Source of the DNA: Mageeibacillus sp. UBA5436
GTDB lineage: Bacteria > Bacillota > Clostridia > Saccharofermentanales > DTU023
Reading direction: 5' to 3'
Assembly (NCBI GenBank): GCA_002427545.1
Contig: DIRM01000006.1
Span: 1-36,153 of the forward strand
DNA: 36,153 bases
Position 1 is the stretch's first letter, and every line of letters starts with the position of its first letter. The notes below the pieces were generated by a model. That model worked only from the letters and a program-made list of their open reading frames with translations. It was not told the origin of the DNA and made no database searches. The translations under genes were made by a program, and so were the position numbers. Positions 18,457-26,568 of this stretch are shown here, in pieces.

Positions 18457-19284
18457 ATGAAGCCATCTTATGAGATTATGACCGTTGACAATATTCGTTA
18501 TATTAGAATTCCAGAATTAATGGCTGCTGGCTTGAACCATTTATTTACAACAATTGACATGAATATGAGAGTAAATGAGCATGAAGAAAATGAAGAAGTT
18601 GCTGAAAATTTAGAAAAAATCTATCAAGCTATGGACATTTATCCTGAACAATTTTATTTTATGGATCAAAAACATAGCGACTGGGTATCTATTGTTGATG
18701 AACCTGAGCTTGGCAGAAAATATAAGTTTGGTCATCGAAATATAGGTGTAGATGGTTTAATTACCGCACAAAAAAATTATGTATTAGCGTCGACTGAGGC
18801 TGATTGTGTACCTATCATATTTTATGATCCAGTTAAAAAAGTGCAGGCCAATATTCATTCTGGTTGGAAGGGAACATTTTCACGCATATCTAGAAGAGCC
18901 ATAAAAAACATGAAAATGGCTTATGATGTTGATCCAGCAGATTTGATTGTGGGTGTAGGACCGCATATTGCAGCTGAATCTTATGAAATAAAAGATGATG
19001 TTGGGGATTTATTTTATGGGACCTTTTCAGAAGTTGATCAATTTATCTCGTATTCAAATGGGCGCATGCTTTTAGATTTAGAAAAAGCAATTGAAATTTC
19101 TTTAATAGAAGAAGGTATTTTAAAAGAACATATATATACAGTTGGACTTGATACTTATGCGAAAAAAGAATTATTGCATTCTTATCGCAGAGATCAAGAA
19201 GATTCAAATTTGTCTGCTTGCATTACAACCATGCTGCAACCGGGCGAACATTTTGAACCAGAAATTCCTGAAACAATCGAATAA
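18457..19284 (+). CDS. pgeF: Laccase-domain protein PgeF/YfiH (peptidoglycan editing factor / purine nucleoside phosphorylase)
   Basis: A 275-residue YfiH/DUF152 protein. The metal-binding triad of the family is visible as H73 (in DQKHSD), C117 (in EADCVP) and H134 (in IHSGWKG). The usual HAGWRG appears here as HSGWKG. Family members have been described as purine nucleoside phosphorylases/adenosine deaminases and as an enzyme removing miscognate L-Ser from UDP-MurNAc. The neighbouring vanZ-like and uppP genes fit an envelope link, but that is inference. A strong AAGGAGA site precedes the ATG. Confidence 0.9.
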   Translation: MKPSYEIMTVDNIRYIRIPELMAAGLNHLFTTIDMNMRVNEHEENEEVAENLEKIYQAMDIYPEQFYFMDQKHSDWVSIVDEPELGRKYKFGHRNIGVDGLITAQKNYVLASTEADCVPIIFYDPVKKVQANIHSGWKGTFSRISRRAIKNMKMAYDVDPADLIVGVGPHIAAESYEIKDDVGDLFYGTFSEVDQFISYSNGRMLLDLEKAIEISLIEEGILKEHIYTVGLDTYAKKELLHSYRRDQEDSNLSACITTMLQPGEHFEPEIPETIE

Positions 19285-19314
19285 TAAAATTTAATCTAAA
19301 TGTAAATAGATACA

Positions 19315-19323
19315 TGTTATAAT
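19315..19323 (+). promoter_or_regulatory. Extended -10 promoter directly before the vanZ-like gene (possible leaderless mRNA)
   Basis: TGTTATAAT (19315-19323) is a full extended -10. The ATG at 19330 begins seven bases after it, exactly where transcription would start. No ribosome site lies between. This predicts a transcript that begins with or next to its AUG. Confidence 0.55.
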
Positions 19324-19329
19324 TTTGGC

Positions 19330-19794
19330 ATGCTTAAAAAGAAACATAAACCATTTCTTATCATTATCTTTATTTTGTATTTTGTTAGCTTAGTTTATAT
19401 TCTTCTTTTAAAAGGGAATATTTCAATATCTCCAAAAGATTTTACTATTGCGCATCATGGTACTTTTCGTATGCCTGGAAATTATAATTTGACACTGCTT
19501 GAGACGATTCGCCTTTATATTACAGACATAAAAGTTAATCAACATCTTAATTCCTATCTTAATTTAATTGGCAATATCATTTTGTTTATTCCTTTTGGCT
19601 TTATGTTTCCTTTATTGACATCTCGTCGGCGAACTGCTTTACTAACCTTTTTAACAGCAACTTTGTTTATTCTCCTAATTGAATTTATTCAATTGATTAC
19701 TGTTTGGGGGATTTTTGATGTAGATGATTATATATTAAATATTTTGGGTGTTATGATTGGCTGGATTTTACAGAAAATCTTAATACGCCGCTAG
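19330..19794 (+). CDS. VanZ-like family membrane protein
   Basis: A 154-residue membrane protein of the VanZ-like family with about four hydrophobic segments (roughly 8-26, 78-100, 103-122 and 130-150). The family motif block LIGNIILFIPFGF lies near 78-90, and the late D-V-D-D-Y-I-L-N-x-x-G segment near 134-144. VanZ confers low-level teicoplanin resistance, but most VanZ-like proteins have no known function, so resistance should not be assumed. No ribosome site precedes ATG 19330. uppP follows after eight bases. Confidence 0.88.
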   Translation: MLKKKHKPFLIIIFILYFVSLVYILLLKGNISISPKDFTIAHHGTFRMPGNYNLTLLETIRLYITDIKVNQHLNSYLNLIGNIILFIPFGFMFPLLTSRRRTALLTFLTATLFILLIEFIQLITVWGIFDVDDYILNILGVMIGWILQKILIRR

Positions 19795-19802
19795 GGGTTA
19801 TT

Positions 19803-20657
19803 ATGGAATGGATAGAAGTATTTAAAGCAGTCTTGTTTGGTATTGTTGAAGGTATAACAGAATGGCTACCTGTTAGTAGTACTGGCCATATGATTTTGCT
19901 GGATGAGTTTGTTACATTAAATTTATCAGAGGCATTTAAATCAGCTTTTTTAGTGGTCATTCAATTGGGAGCAATCATGGCGGTTGTAGTAATCTATTGG
20001 CATCAAATTTGGCCTTTCCCTATTAAAACAAATAGTCAAACAGGAAATAAAAAGCTAACTGTTGATATGGATATCATGAATCTCTGGTTCAAAATTATTG
20101 TTGCTTGTATTCCTGCAGTTATTATTGGTTTACTTTTTGAAGAAAAAATAGATGAACTTTTTTATAATTATATGACAGTAGCCATCATGCTAATTGTTGT
20201 TGGTATAGCTTTTATTATCATTGAAAATCGTAATAAAGGGCATAAAGCAAAGGTTCTGGCAGTTGATCAAATTTCTTATAAATATGCTTTGATCATTGGG
20301 GCATTTCAGGTGATTGCAGCGGTTTTCCCAGGCACATCACGTTCTGGTGCTACAATTTTGGGTGGTATCATGATTGGCCTTACACGTAAGGTTGCTGCTG
20401 AATTTACCTTTTATTTAGCTATTCCTGTGATGTTTGGTGCATCATTTTTAAAAATGATAAAATTAGATTATTCATTACTTGGTGGTTTAGAATGGGCTGT
20501 ATTGTTTGTAGGTACAATGGTTGCTTTCCTTGTTTCTTACATTGTCATTAATAAATTGATGGATTATATTCGTAAACATGATTTTAAGATTTTTGGTTAT
20601 TATCGAATTGCATTAGGAACTTTAGTAATTCTTTATTTTTCAATCTTTGCAAATTGA
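19803..20657 (+). CDS. uppP: Undecaprenyl-diphosphatase UppP (BacA)
   Basis: A 284-residue integral membrane phosphatase that recycles undecaprenyl diphosphate, the lipid carrier for peptidoglycan. Catalytic motifs are present: E16 and E20 followed by PVSSTGH (23-29), and PGTSRSG (176-182) with the essential Arg. About eight hydrophobic segments are visible. Overproduction in other bacteria gives bacitracin tolerance. It has an AGGGG site and follows the vanZ-like gene closely. Confidence 0.96.
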   Translation: MEWIEVFKAVLFGIVEGITEWLPVSSTGHMILLDEFVTLNLSEAFKSAFLVVIQLGAIMAVVVIYWHQIWPFPIKTNSQTGNKKLTVDMDIMNLWFKIIVACIPAVIIGLLFEEKIDELFYNYMTVAIMLIVVGIAFIIIENRNKGHKAKVLAVDQISYKYALIIGAFQVIAAVFPGTSRSGATILGGIMIGLTRKVAAEFTFYLAIPVMFGASFLKMIKLDYSLLGGLEWAVLFVGTMVAFLVSYIVINKLMDYIRKHDFKIFGYYRIALGTLVILYFSIFAN

Positions 20658-20750
20658 ATAATAAGTATTTATATTTGCTTGAAAATTTTACTGAAATAAT
20701 TGGTTAATTTCAAAAAGTATTGGGAAACAAAAATCTTTAATCATATTTTT

Positions 20751-20784
20751 ACAGTAATACAGTATTCAACAGTAATACAGTATT
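20751..20784. repeat. Tandem direct repeat upstream of the CysG-N-like gene
   Basis: ACAGTAATACAGTATT occurs twice (20751-20766 and 20769-20784), separated by CA. Each copy contains two ACAGTA octamer variants, giving four in a row. Each also contains the dyad AATAC-A-GTATT. It lies 32 bases before the preferred start of the next gene and looks like a repeated protein-binding site. Confidence 0.75.
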
Positions 20785-20816
20785 AAATGATTATAAAAGT
20801 AGAAAGCAGGGGGCGC

Positions 20817-21515
20817 GTGAAATATAAATCATTTTTTCTTCAATTAGAAGACAAATCTTGTTACATACTTGGTGGCAATAAAGGAGCAGCAAATATTGCC
20901 AAATCTCTTTTAGATGAAAATGCTCTATTAACTGTTTGGAGCCAAAATTTTGTTTCGGAATTTAATGATTTGATTAAATTATATCCGAATCGACTCAATT
21001 TACTTCAAGCAGAATTTACAGAAGAAGTTGCAGAACATTATACATCGGCTAAAATTAAACCTTTTATCGTAATTACGGCTTTTTTAGATCAAGACCAAAA
21101 TGATCGTATCGCAAAAATTTGCCATAATAATCATGTCATGTGTTATAACCCTAATTCTGATCAAAGTGAAGTGCTGATCCATGATAATAACACCATTGAG
21201 CCTATTGAAATAGCTTTAAATATCAAAGGAATGCCAACTTTAACTCGCCTTTTTCAAAATAAAATTTCGAAAATGATAGAACAAAATTGGCTACCTGCAA
21301 TTCTGGCTTATCAAGATTTTCAAAATAATGAATTTATGAATACAGTTGGAGATGCTGAAAAACGGATTATTTTAAGACGGTTAGCTGAAGAGATTGTAAA
21401 AAATGATGGTGATTTTAATTTAGCCGAGACAGAGACAAAATTATATTATAATGATTTATTGGAAAAAGATGAATTACTTTTAGAGTTAGCAGATGAACGA
21501 TCTCAGATGGATTGA
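20817..21515 (+). CDS. Precorrin-2 dehydrogenase-like protein (siroheme synthase N-terminal / CysG-N family)
   Basis: A 232-residue protein resembling the NAD-binding half of siroheme synthase, which oxidises precorrin-2 and may chelate iron. The Rossmann start CYILGGNKGAANIA (near 15-28) has the G-G-x-x-G-A pattern. A mid-domain T-A-F-L-D-Q-D segment corresponds to the A-T-D-D-x-x-x-N region of the family. The downstream helix with G-M-P-x-L-T-R-L also fits. Typical members continue with VNVVD; here it is MCYNPN. GTG 20817 is preferred because CAGGGGG lies just upstream; an ATG at 20787 is possible. No other siroheme or cobalamin gene is nearby except possibly its coupled neighbour. Confidence 0.72.
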   Translation: MKYKSFFLQLEDKSCYILGGNKGAANIAKSLLDENALLTVWSQNFVSEFNDLIKLYPNRLNLLQAEFTEEVAEHYTSAKIKPFIVITAFLDQDQNDRIAKICHNNHVMCYNPNSDQSEVLIHDNNTIEPIEIALNIKGMPTLTRLFQNKISKMIEQNWLPAILAYQDFQNNEFMNTVGDAEKRIILRRLAEEIVKNDGDFNLAETETKLYYNDLLEKDELLLELADERSQMD

Positions 21516-22449
21516 AAATAGTTTTTACATAACTTACATTATTGGTGCCATTTTGAGCATCTTTATTTCTTTTGAATCCATTTCATTACTTAATATTGCT
21601 AAAGAAAGTAAAGATATGGTTGCTCAATTTAAGCCATTTAATAAATTATATTCAAGATATAATTCTATTTTTTCACCATTTTGGTTGGCATTTGTTTCAA
21701 TAGCTATGGCAGTTCTTGTTAATGTATTATTAAAAGGAAGCTATCAAATTTCTTTTTGGTTTTACATATTAATTCAAGTTTTTTTATCAGGACAATTTTT
21801 TTCGTTAAGAGAAAAACTTCTGCCCGTTATTAAGGCAAAACAAATTTTTTATGATGAAGGGACGCTTGCAGGTTTAGAAAATTTACAAAAACCATTAAAT
21901 TATATAGCTCATTCAAAGAATATTGTTCAAAATTATGATTATTCAATAAAGGCCTTAATTGATAGTTTAATCAAATATAATTTACTTCCCTTGCTTGTTT
22001 TGTATTTTGGTAATTGGCCGTATTGTTTTTTATATTTAATATTTGTTATTCAATTTGAATATTTTCAAATGCAAAATTTTATTTTCGATTTGGTTTATTT
22101 GATTCCTTACAATTTATGGATAACGATATTGCGATTATTATTGCATTTTTATAAAGAAGAAAAAGAAATCAAAAAAGAATTCCAAGAAAAGTATTTGAAT
22201 TACAAACAAATCTTTAAGAAGCATGGAAAAAAATTAGATGAAAAAAATTATGCGGAACCGTTAAAAGAAGAAGTTGAAGATAAAGTCATTGATGAGACTA
22301 ATGATCTCAATGCAGCAAATCAAAATTCAGATCAAGGGGATTTGATTGATCTGGACTTTTTATCCATTTTACAAGTTCTTTATTTAACAAGCCTTAATTT
22401 ACTGCTTATAATATTTTTAATATTATTTTATTTAAAAACAATTTTTTAA
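21493..22449 (+). CDS. Unrecognised integral membrane protein coupled to the CysG-N-like gene
   Basis: I do not recognise this 318-residue protein with certainty. It has hydrophobic segments near 12-28, 58-76, 86-102, 165-195 and 295-316. A cytoplasmic-type Lys/Glu-rich region lies at 215-285. It overlaps the preceding CysG-N-like gene by 23 bases, which suggests linked function. The order of segments (a helix with R-E-K-L, a long soluble helix, then A-L-I-D-S-L with an Asn-rich turn, then P-L-L and L-I-P-Y-N-L-W) weakly recalls CbiB/CobD of cobalamin synthesis. The match is too loose to assign. Codon use and base composition match neighbours. Confidence 0.75.
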   Translation: MNDLRWIENSFYITYIIGAILSIFISFESISLLNIAKESKDMVAQFKPFNKLYSRYNSIFSPFWLAFVSIAMAVLVNVLLKGSYQISFWFYILIQVFLSGQFFSLREKLLPVIKAKQIFYDEGTLAGLENLQKPLNYIAHSKNIVQNYDYSIKALIDSLIKYNLLPLLVLYFGNWPYCFLYLIFVIQFEYFQMQNFIFDLVYLIPYNLWITILRLLLHFYKEEKEIKKEFQEKYLNYKQIFKKHGKKLDEKNYAEPLKEEVEDKVIDETNDLNAANQNSDQGDLIDLDFLSILQVLYLTSLNLLLIIFLILFYLKTIF

Positions 22450-22523
22450 TTTTATTTTTGAATAGTAAAATTATTAAATTATAAAAAATTGATTATAAAA
22501 ATAGGGGAAAGGGAAAATTGTAT

Positions 22524-23342
22524 ATGCTCAAATGGATTGCTATTATTACCATGTTAATTGACCATGTTGGATTTTTCTTTTATGATCAAATACCTTCAAC
22601 CTTATATGAATTTCTACGTGGTATTGGACGCATAGCTATGCCACTGTTTGCTTTTTCTATAGCTTTTGGTTTTCTTCATAGTAAGAATTGGTTGAAATAT
22701 TTTATTCGACTTTTTAGTTTTGCCATTATTTCAGAGTTTGCTTTTAGAAAAATATATGCATTAAATGGTTTTTATTATTCAGGTACCAACATTTTATTTA
22801 CTTTTAGCTTTTCTCTTGTCTTTTTGATTGCTCTTAGAATGCTCATTCATTCAAGTCACGATCTTTTAGTACGTATGCAACCCATTCAATCTGGTGGAAT
22901 GTCAGAGAACAACTTGCCTTATCAATTTCGTATTAACTTTGGTTTCCAAATATCTCCCATTATTGGATTGCTTTTAGGTTTGATTTTTATGATTTTACCA
23001 GTTGTTTGTATTGTTTATTATGATACAGAATATGGTCTTTATGGTTTATCAATGGTTGTTGCTTTTTATATTCTGCAGGCCGTTGATTTTAAAAAACCAA
23101 GATTGATGGCTTATCTATTAATTATTTTTGTGAATTTGCTTTTTCAAATATTAAGTTTATTTAGCCAAAATCCTATTTTTAAATATAATTCATTACAATG
23201 GATAACGGTTTTGGCTGTCCCTCTCTGTTTAAATTGCGAGAATGAAAAAAAACCACAAAAATGGGAAAAATACTTTTTTTATATTTTCTATCCCGCACAT
23301 TTTATTTTGCTTGGTTTAATTAGATATTATTTATTAAAATAG
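22524..23342 (+). CDS. TraX-family membrane protein
   Basis: A 272-residue membrane protein with about seven hydrophobic segments. The TraX-family start is clear: LKWIAIITMLIDHVG with the conserved K and D-H, then R-G-I-G-R-I-A-M-P-L-F-A-F. TraX acetylates F-pilin in plasmids, but chromosomal Firmicute homologues are thought to be acyltransferase-like enzymes of unknown substrate. ATG 22524 and TTG 22518 are both possible. The G-rich site at about 22503-22513 is 4 bases from TTG and 10 from ATG. No conjugation genes are nearby, so the family name should not be read as transfer function. Confidence 0.85.
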   Translation: MLKWIAIITMLIDHVGFFFYDQIPSTLYEFLRGIGRIAMPLFAFSIAFGFLHSKNWLKYFIRLFSFAIISEFAFRKIYALNGFYYSGTNILFTFSFSLVFLIALRMLIHSSHDLLVRMQPIQSGGMSENNLPYQFRINFGFQISPIIGLLLGLIFMILPVVCIVYYDTEYGLYGLSMVVAFYILQAVDFKKPRLMAYLLIIFVNLLFQILSLFSQNPIFKYNSLQWITVLAVPLCLNCENEKKPQKWEKYFFYIFYPAHFILLGLIRYYLLK

Positions 23343-23389
23343 ACCACTAAGTAAGATTAATTAAGCCGAATGGCTATGTTGAAAAATAA

Positions 23390-23414
23390 GCCTTACCGTT
23401 GTATTCTGTAAGGC
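23390..23414 (+). other. Hairpin in the leuS leader
   Basis: GCCTTAC (23390-23396) pairs perfectly with GTAAGGC (23408-23414) around an 11-base loop. A smaller AGCC-GAAT-GGCT hairpin lies at 23363-23374. There is no T-tract and no T-box AGGGTGGNACCGCG element, so this is not a recognisable leucine T-box. Confidence 0.5.
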
Positions 23415-23510
23415 AAGTGAAAATTAAATAGTTATTTTAATGTATTATTAATAGATATAAAACTAGACACAAATAAAAAACCAGAAAATCTAAGTTGAGG
23501 TAATTTCATT

Positions 23511-26036
23511 ATGCAATATTCAGTCGAAACAGATAAAAAGTGGCAAAAAAGATGGGATGATATGCAGCTCGCTAAATTTCATCCGGAAAATATCAAAAAT
23601 AAATTATATGTTTTAGAGATGTTTTCTTATCCATCAGGTGCTAATTTGCATGTTGGCCATTGGTATAATTATGGATTATCTGATAGTTGGGCTAGAATGA
23701 AAAAAATGCAAGGCTATGAAATTTTTCAGCCTATGGGTTTTGATGCTTTTGGTTTGCCAGCTGAAAATTATGCGATTAAAACAGGTGTGCATCCACAAAT
23801 TAGCACAGAAGCCAATATTACTAAAATGCAAGAACAATTGAAAAGTATGGGTGGTCTCTTTAATTGGGAACATGAAATTGTTACTTGTCGTCCAGAATAT
23901 TATCGCTGGAATCAATATATGTTTTTACAGCTATACAAAAATGGTTTAGCCTATCGGAAAAACGCACCAGTCAATTGGTGTCCTCATTGCAATACGGTTC
24001 TCGCTAATGAACAAGTTTTAACAGATCATACTTGTGAGCGTTGTGGCACAGTTGTTGTCAAAAAGAATTTGACGCAATGGTTTTTTAATATTACAAAATA
24101 TGCAGACCAATTATTAGATGGTTTAAAAGATTTAGATTGGCCAGATACGACCAAGAAAATTCAGGAAAATTGGATCGGCCGTTCAGAAGGTGCTGAAGTT
24201 AAATTTAAAGCCATTCAAAATGATCAAAACATCAAGGATGATGCAGGCAATGATTTGGATTTAACCTGTTTTACAACGCGTCTAGACACGTTATGCGGTG
24301 TTGTTGCTCTCGTTATAGCACCTGATAGTGAACTTTGTGATCTTTTAACAACAAAAGAAAATGAAGAGGCCGTTAAAGCCTATCAACAAGAAACATTAAG
24401 CTTATCGGATATTGACCGAAGTTCAACGACAAGAGAAAAAACAGGTATATTTACTGGCTCTTATGCTATTAATCCAGTAACCAATGAAAAAATTCCAGTA
24501 TGGACAGCAAACTATGTCATCTCAGGCTACGGCACAGGTTGTGTCATGGTAGTTCCAGGTCATGATGATCGTGACTATGAATTTTGTGAAACCTTTGATT
24601 TACCAATCGTTCAAGTTATTTCTAATCCAAATGAAGAAACAGTACTACCTTATTCAGATTACGGCGTATTGGTAAATAGTGGTAAATATTCTGGAATGAC
24701 ATCAGAAGAAGCACAAACAGAAATGTTAAATGATTTAGCTTTAAATAATTTGGCAGAAAAACATATTAATTATCGTTTGCGTGATTGGTTAGTATCTCGT
24801 CAACGCTATTGGGGAACACCTATTCCGATGATTTATTGCGATAAATGTGGTGAAGTACCTGTGCCAGAAGAGGATTTACCAGTAGAATTGCCTTTTGATG
24901 TCGATTTTACACCTGACGGAAAATCACCTTTATTAAAACATGAAGGTTTTATGAATACGACATGCCCACATTGTGGTGGTCCAGCAAGAAGAGATCCAGA
25001 TACATTGGATACTTTTGTTTGCTCTTCTTGGTATCAATTCCGTTATGTTGATAATCATAATGATAAAGAAATGTTTGATTCAGATAAAGTTAATCAAATG
25101 TGTCCTGTTGATCATTATATTGGTGGAGCAGAACATGCTGCTATGCACTTGCTTTATTCTCGATTTATAACAAAAGCTTTGAGGGACATGGGTATGCTTG
25201 ATTTTGATGAGCCATTTCAAGCTTTAACACATCAAGGAACCATTTTGGGTCAAGATGGTAGAAAAATGTCTAAATCATTAGGCAATACCATATCGCCAGA
25301 TAAATATATTGATAAATATGGTTCCGATGCTTTACGTTTATTCCTTGCTTTTGCTTTTTCTTATGTTGAAGGTGGACCTTGGAATGATGATACCGTTATT
25401 GCAATTACCAAATACATGGCAAGAATTCAAAGACTAGTCGAAGATACAGTTAAAGCTATCAATCAAAAAGATTCTAATTTATTAACAAAATGGGCCAATG
25501 ATTCTAAATTTGATCCATGGAGCACAATTCAGTTAGATGAAGCTGATCAAGAATTAAATCGCAGCAAACATTATGCCATTAAAGAAGTAACGATTGATGC
25601 AGATAAATTTCAATTTAATACTTCCATAGCCCGTTTGATGGAATTACTTAATACTTTACAAAATTATGCGAAAAACAAAAATGCCAAATTGGAACTGATC
25701 TATCAAACTTTATGTGATTATTTACGTCTATTAGCTCCTTTTGCTCCACATTTTACAGATGAATTATGGGAAATGCTAGGGCATGAAAATACATCAGTAT
25801 TTTTAGAAAAATGGCCTCAATTTGATGAAGATGCTTTAAAACAAGATTTGATTGAAATTGCAGTACAAGTTAATGGCAAAGTAAAAGGTAGGATCGATAT
25901 TCCACATGATGCAAATCAAAAATCGGTAGAAGAGATTCTTTATAAAGAAGCAGATTTTTCAGATTGGATACAAGAGAAAACAGTAGTTAAAATTATTTAT
26001 GTACCAGGACGAATCGTTAATGTTGTCGTCAAATAA
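23511..26036 (+). CDS. leuS: Leucyl-tRNA synthetase
   Basis: An 841-residue class I synthetase charging tRNA-Leu. The signature HVGH (HIGH) is at 47-50 and KMSKS at 585-589. Between them lies the editing domain, with a threonine-rich T-R-L-D-T-L-C-G segment and G-T-G-x-V-M-x-V-P-G-H-D-x-R-D. Two Cys4-type pairs (C-P-H-C and C-E-R-C near 160-180; C-D-K-C and C-P-H-C near 443-490) are present. The C-terminal anticodon-binding and LeuRS-specific domains are complete (VNGKVKG). AGTTGAGGT lies upstream of the ATG. It ends at a strong terminator. Confidence 0.98.
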   Translation: MQYSVETDKKWQKRWDDMQLAKFHPENIKNKLYVLEMFSYPSGANLHVGHWYNYGLSDSWARMKKMQGYEIFQPMGFDAFGLPAENYAIKTGVHPQISTEANITKMQEQLKSMGGLFNWEHEIVTCRPEYYRWNQYMFLQLYKNGLAYRKNAPVNWCPHCNTVLANEQVLTDHTCERCGTVVVKKNLTQWFFNITKYADQLLDGLKDLDWPDTTKKIQENWIGRSEGAEVKFKAIQNDQNIKDDAGNDLDLTCFTTRLDTLCGVVALVIAPDSELCDLLTTKENEEAVKAYQQETLSLSDIDRSSTTREKTGIFTGSYAINPVTNEKIPVWTANYVISGYGTGCVMVVPGHDDRDYEFCETFDLPIVQVISNPNEETVLPYSDYGVLVNSGKYSGMTSEEAQTEMLNDLALNNLAEKHINYRLRDWLVSRQRYWGTPIPMIYCDKCGEVPVPEEDLPVELPFDVDFTPDGKSPLLKHEGFMNTTCPHCGGPARRDPDTLDTFVCSSWYQFRYVDNHNDKEMFDSDKVNQMCPVDHYIGGAEHAAMHLLYSRFITKALRDMGMLDFDEPFQALTHQGTILGQDGRKMSKSLGNTISPDKYIDKYGSDALRLFLAFAFSYVEGGPWNDDTVIAITKYMARIQRLVEDTVKAINQKDSNLLTKWANDSKFDPWSTIQLDEADQELNRSKHYAIKEVTIDADKFQFNTSIARLMELLNTLQNYAKNKNAKLELIYQTLCDYLRLLAPFAPHFTDELWEMLGHENTSVFLEKWPQFDEDALKQDLIEIAVQVNGKVKGRIDIPHDANQKSVEEILYKEADFSDWIQEKTVVKIIYVPGRIVNVVVK

Positions 26037-26098
26037 CGCAATTCTTAAAACGTTATGACATCCTATTGTTATTTTAACTTTTTATAAATATAGAGAAA

Positions 26099-26127
26099 GA
26101 AAAAGTCTTGCTTATGCAAGACTTTTT
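26099..26127 (+). terminator. Intrinsic terminator after leuS
   Basis: AAAAGTCTTGC (26101-26111) and GCAAGACTTTT (26116-26126) form a perfect 11-bp stem with a TTAT loop and a terminal T-run. Confidence 0.92.
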
Positions 26128-26160
26128 GCTGGATCCAATAGAATTTTAATAATCTTTTGA

Positions 26161-26188
26161 TTGACATATCTTGAAAGCATGCTAAACT
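26161..26188 (+). promoter_or_regulatory. Promoter of the feo operon
   Basis: TTGACA (26161-26166) and TAAACT (26183-26188) are 16 bases apart, with an extended TGC before the -10. The predicted start near 26195 falls at the edge of a palindromic box, as expected for a repressed iron-uptake promoter. The leader would be about 150 bases. Confidence 0.75.
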
Positions 26189-26195
26189 GATTTAA

Positions 26196-26211
26196 GTTAG
26201 CTAAGGCTAAT
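26196..26211. promoter_or_regulatory. Candidate iron-repressor operator, box 1
   Basis: GTTAGCTAAGGCTAAT contains the inverted half-sites TTAGC and GCTAA and overlaps the predicted feo transcription start. TTAG/CTAA words recall DtxR/IdeR-family boxes, so a DtxR-type iron repressor is the leading guess. The regulator itself is not in the window. Confidence 0.6.
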
Positions 26212-26232
26212 TATTTAATTATAATTGAATCA

Positions 26233-26297
26233 AACAGAACCATTTAATGAATCCAGACTTTTTTATTTGGACATGATGCACAAGTTCTGTTTTTTAT
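26233..26297 (+). terminator. Terminator-like hairpin in the feo leader
   Basis: AACAGAAC (26233-26240) pairs with GTTCTGTT (26284-26291), and TTTTTATT follows directly. The inner part can add a TCC/GGA stem. It lies after the promoter and before feoA, so it could attenuate the operon. The long interior makes it weaker than the other terminators here. Confidence 0.5.
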
Positions 26298-26307
26298 TAA
26301 TCTGCTG

Positions 26308-26323
26308 GTTAGTTAATGCTAAC
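26308..26323. promoter_or_regulatory. Candidate iron-repressor operator, box 2
   Basis: GTTAGTTAATGCTAAC matches box 1 at 13 of 16 positions and is an even better dyad (GTTAG-N6-CTAAC). It lies 112 bases downstream of box 1, close before the feoA ribosome site. In RNA, flanking AATCT/AGATT would extend it as a hairpin, so it may be a roadblock operator, an RNA element or both. Confidence 0.5.
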
Positions 26324-26349
26324 AGATTTAGAATGGAGCAGGAGGCATG

Positions 26350-26559
26350 ATGCCCCTAACATTTGCTAATGTCGGCGAAGAAAACATAATCCGAAAAATC
26401 GGAGGAAATGCAGATACCAAAAAACACTTAGAGAATCTTGGCTTTGTTGTAGGAGGAAACGTTACAATAATTTCTACAATTTCTGGAAATCTTATCGTCA
26501 AAGTTAAAGAATCTCGTGTAGCTATCAGCCGTGAATTGGCAAATAAAATCATGCTTTAA
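26350..26559 (+). CDS. feoA: FeoA-family ferrous iron transport protein (first copy)
   Basis: A 69-residue SH3-like FeoA domain: an N-terminal loop with hydrophobic L-T-F-A-N, then H-L-E-N-L-G-F-V-V-G, a central I-S-G-N-L-I-V turn and the final R-V-A-I-S-R-E-L-A segment. FeoA is a small cytoplasmic partner of FeoB. AGGAGG at 26340-26345 is 4 bases before ATG 26350 and 1 base before the in-frame ATG 26347, so 26350 is preferred. It is the first gene of the feo operon. Confidence 0.88.
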   Translation: MPLTFANVGEENIIRKIGGNADTKKHLENLGFVVGGNVTIISTISGNLIVKVKESRVAISRELANKIML

Positions 26560-26568
26560 GGAGAGAAA

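Noticed and set aside
19330..19794. vanZ-like gene as a glycopeptide resistance gene
   Set aside because: No vanH, vanA, vanX or regulator genes are present, and the VanZ-like family is mostly unrelated to resistance.
22518..23342. TraX-like gene as evidence of a conjugative element
   Set aside because: Chromosomal TraX-like proteins are common in Firmicutes, and no relaxase, coupling protein, integrase or pilus gene is nearby.
23343..23510. T-box leucine riboswitch before leuS
   Set aside because: The region is only 168 bases and lacks the conserved T-box AGGGTGGNACCGCG sequence and a leader terminator.
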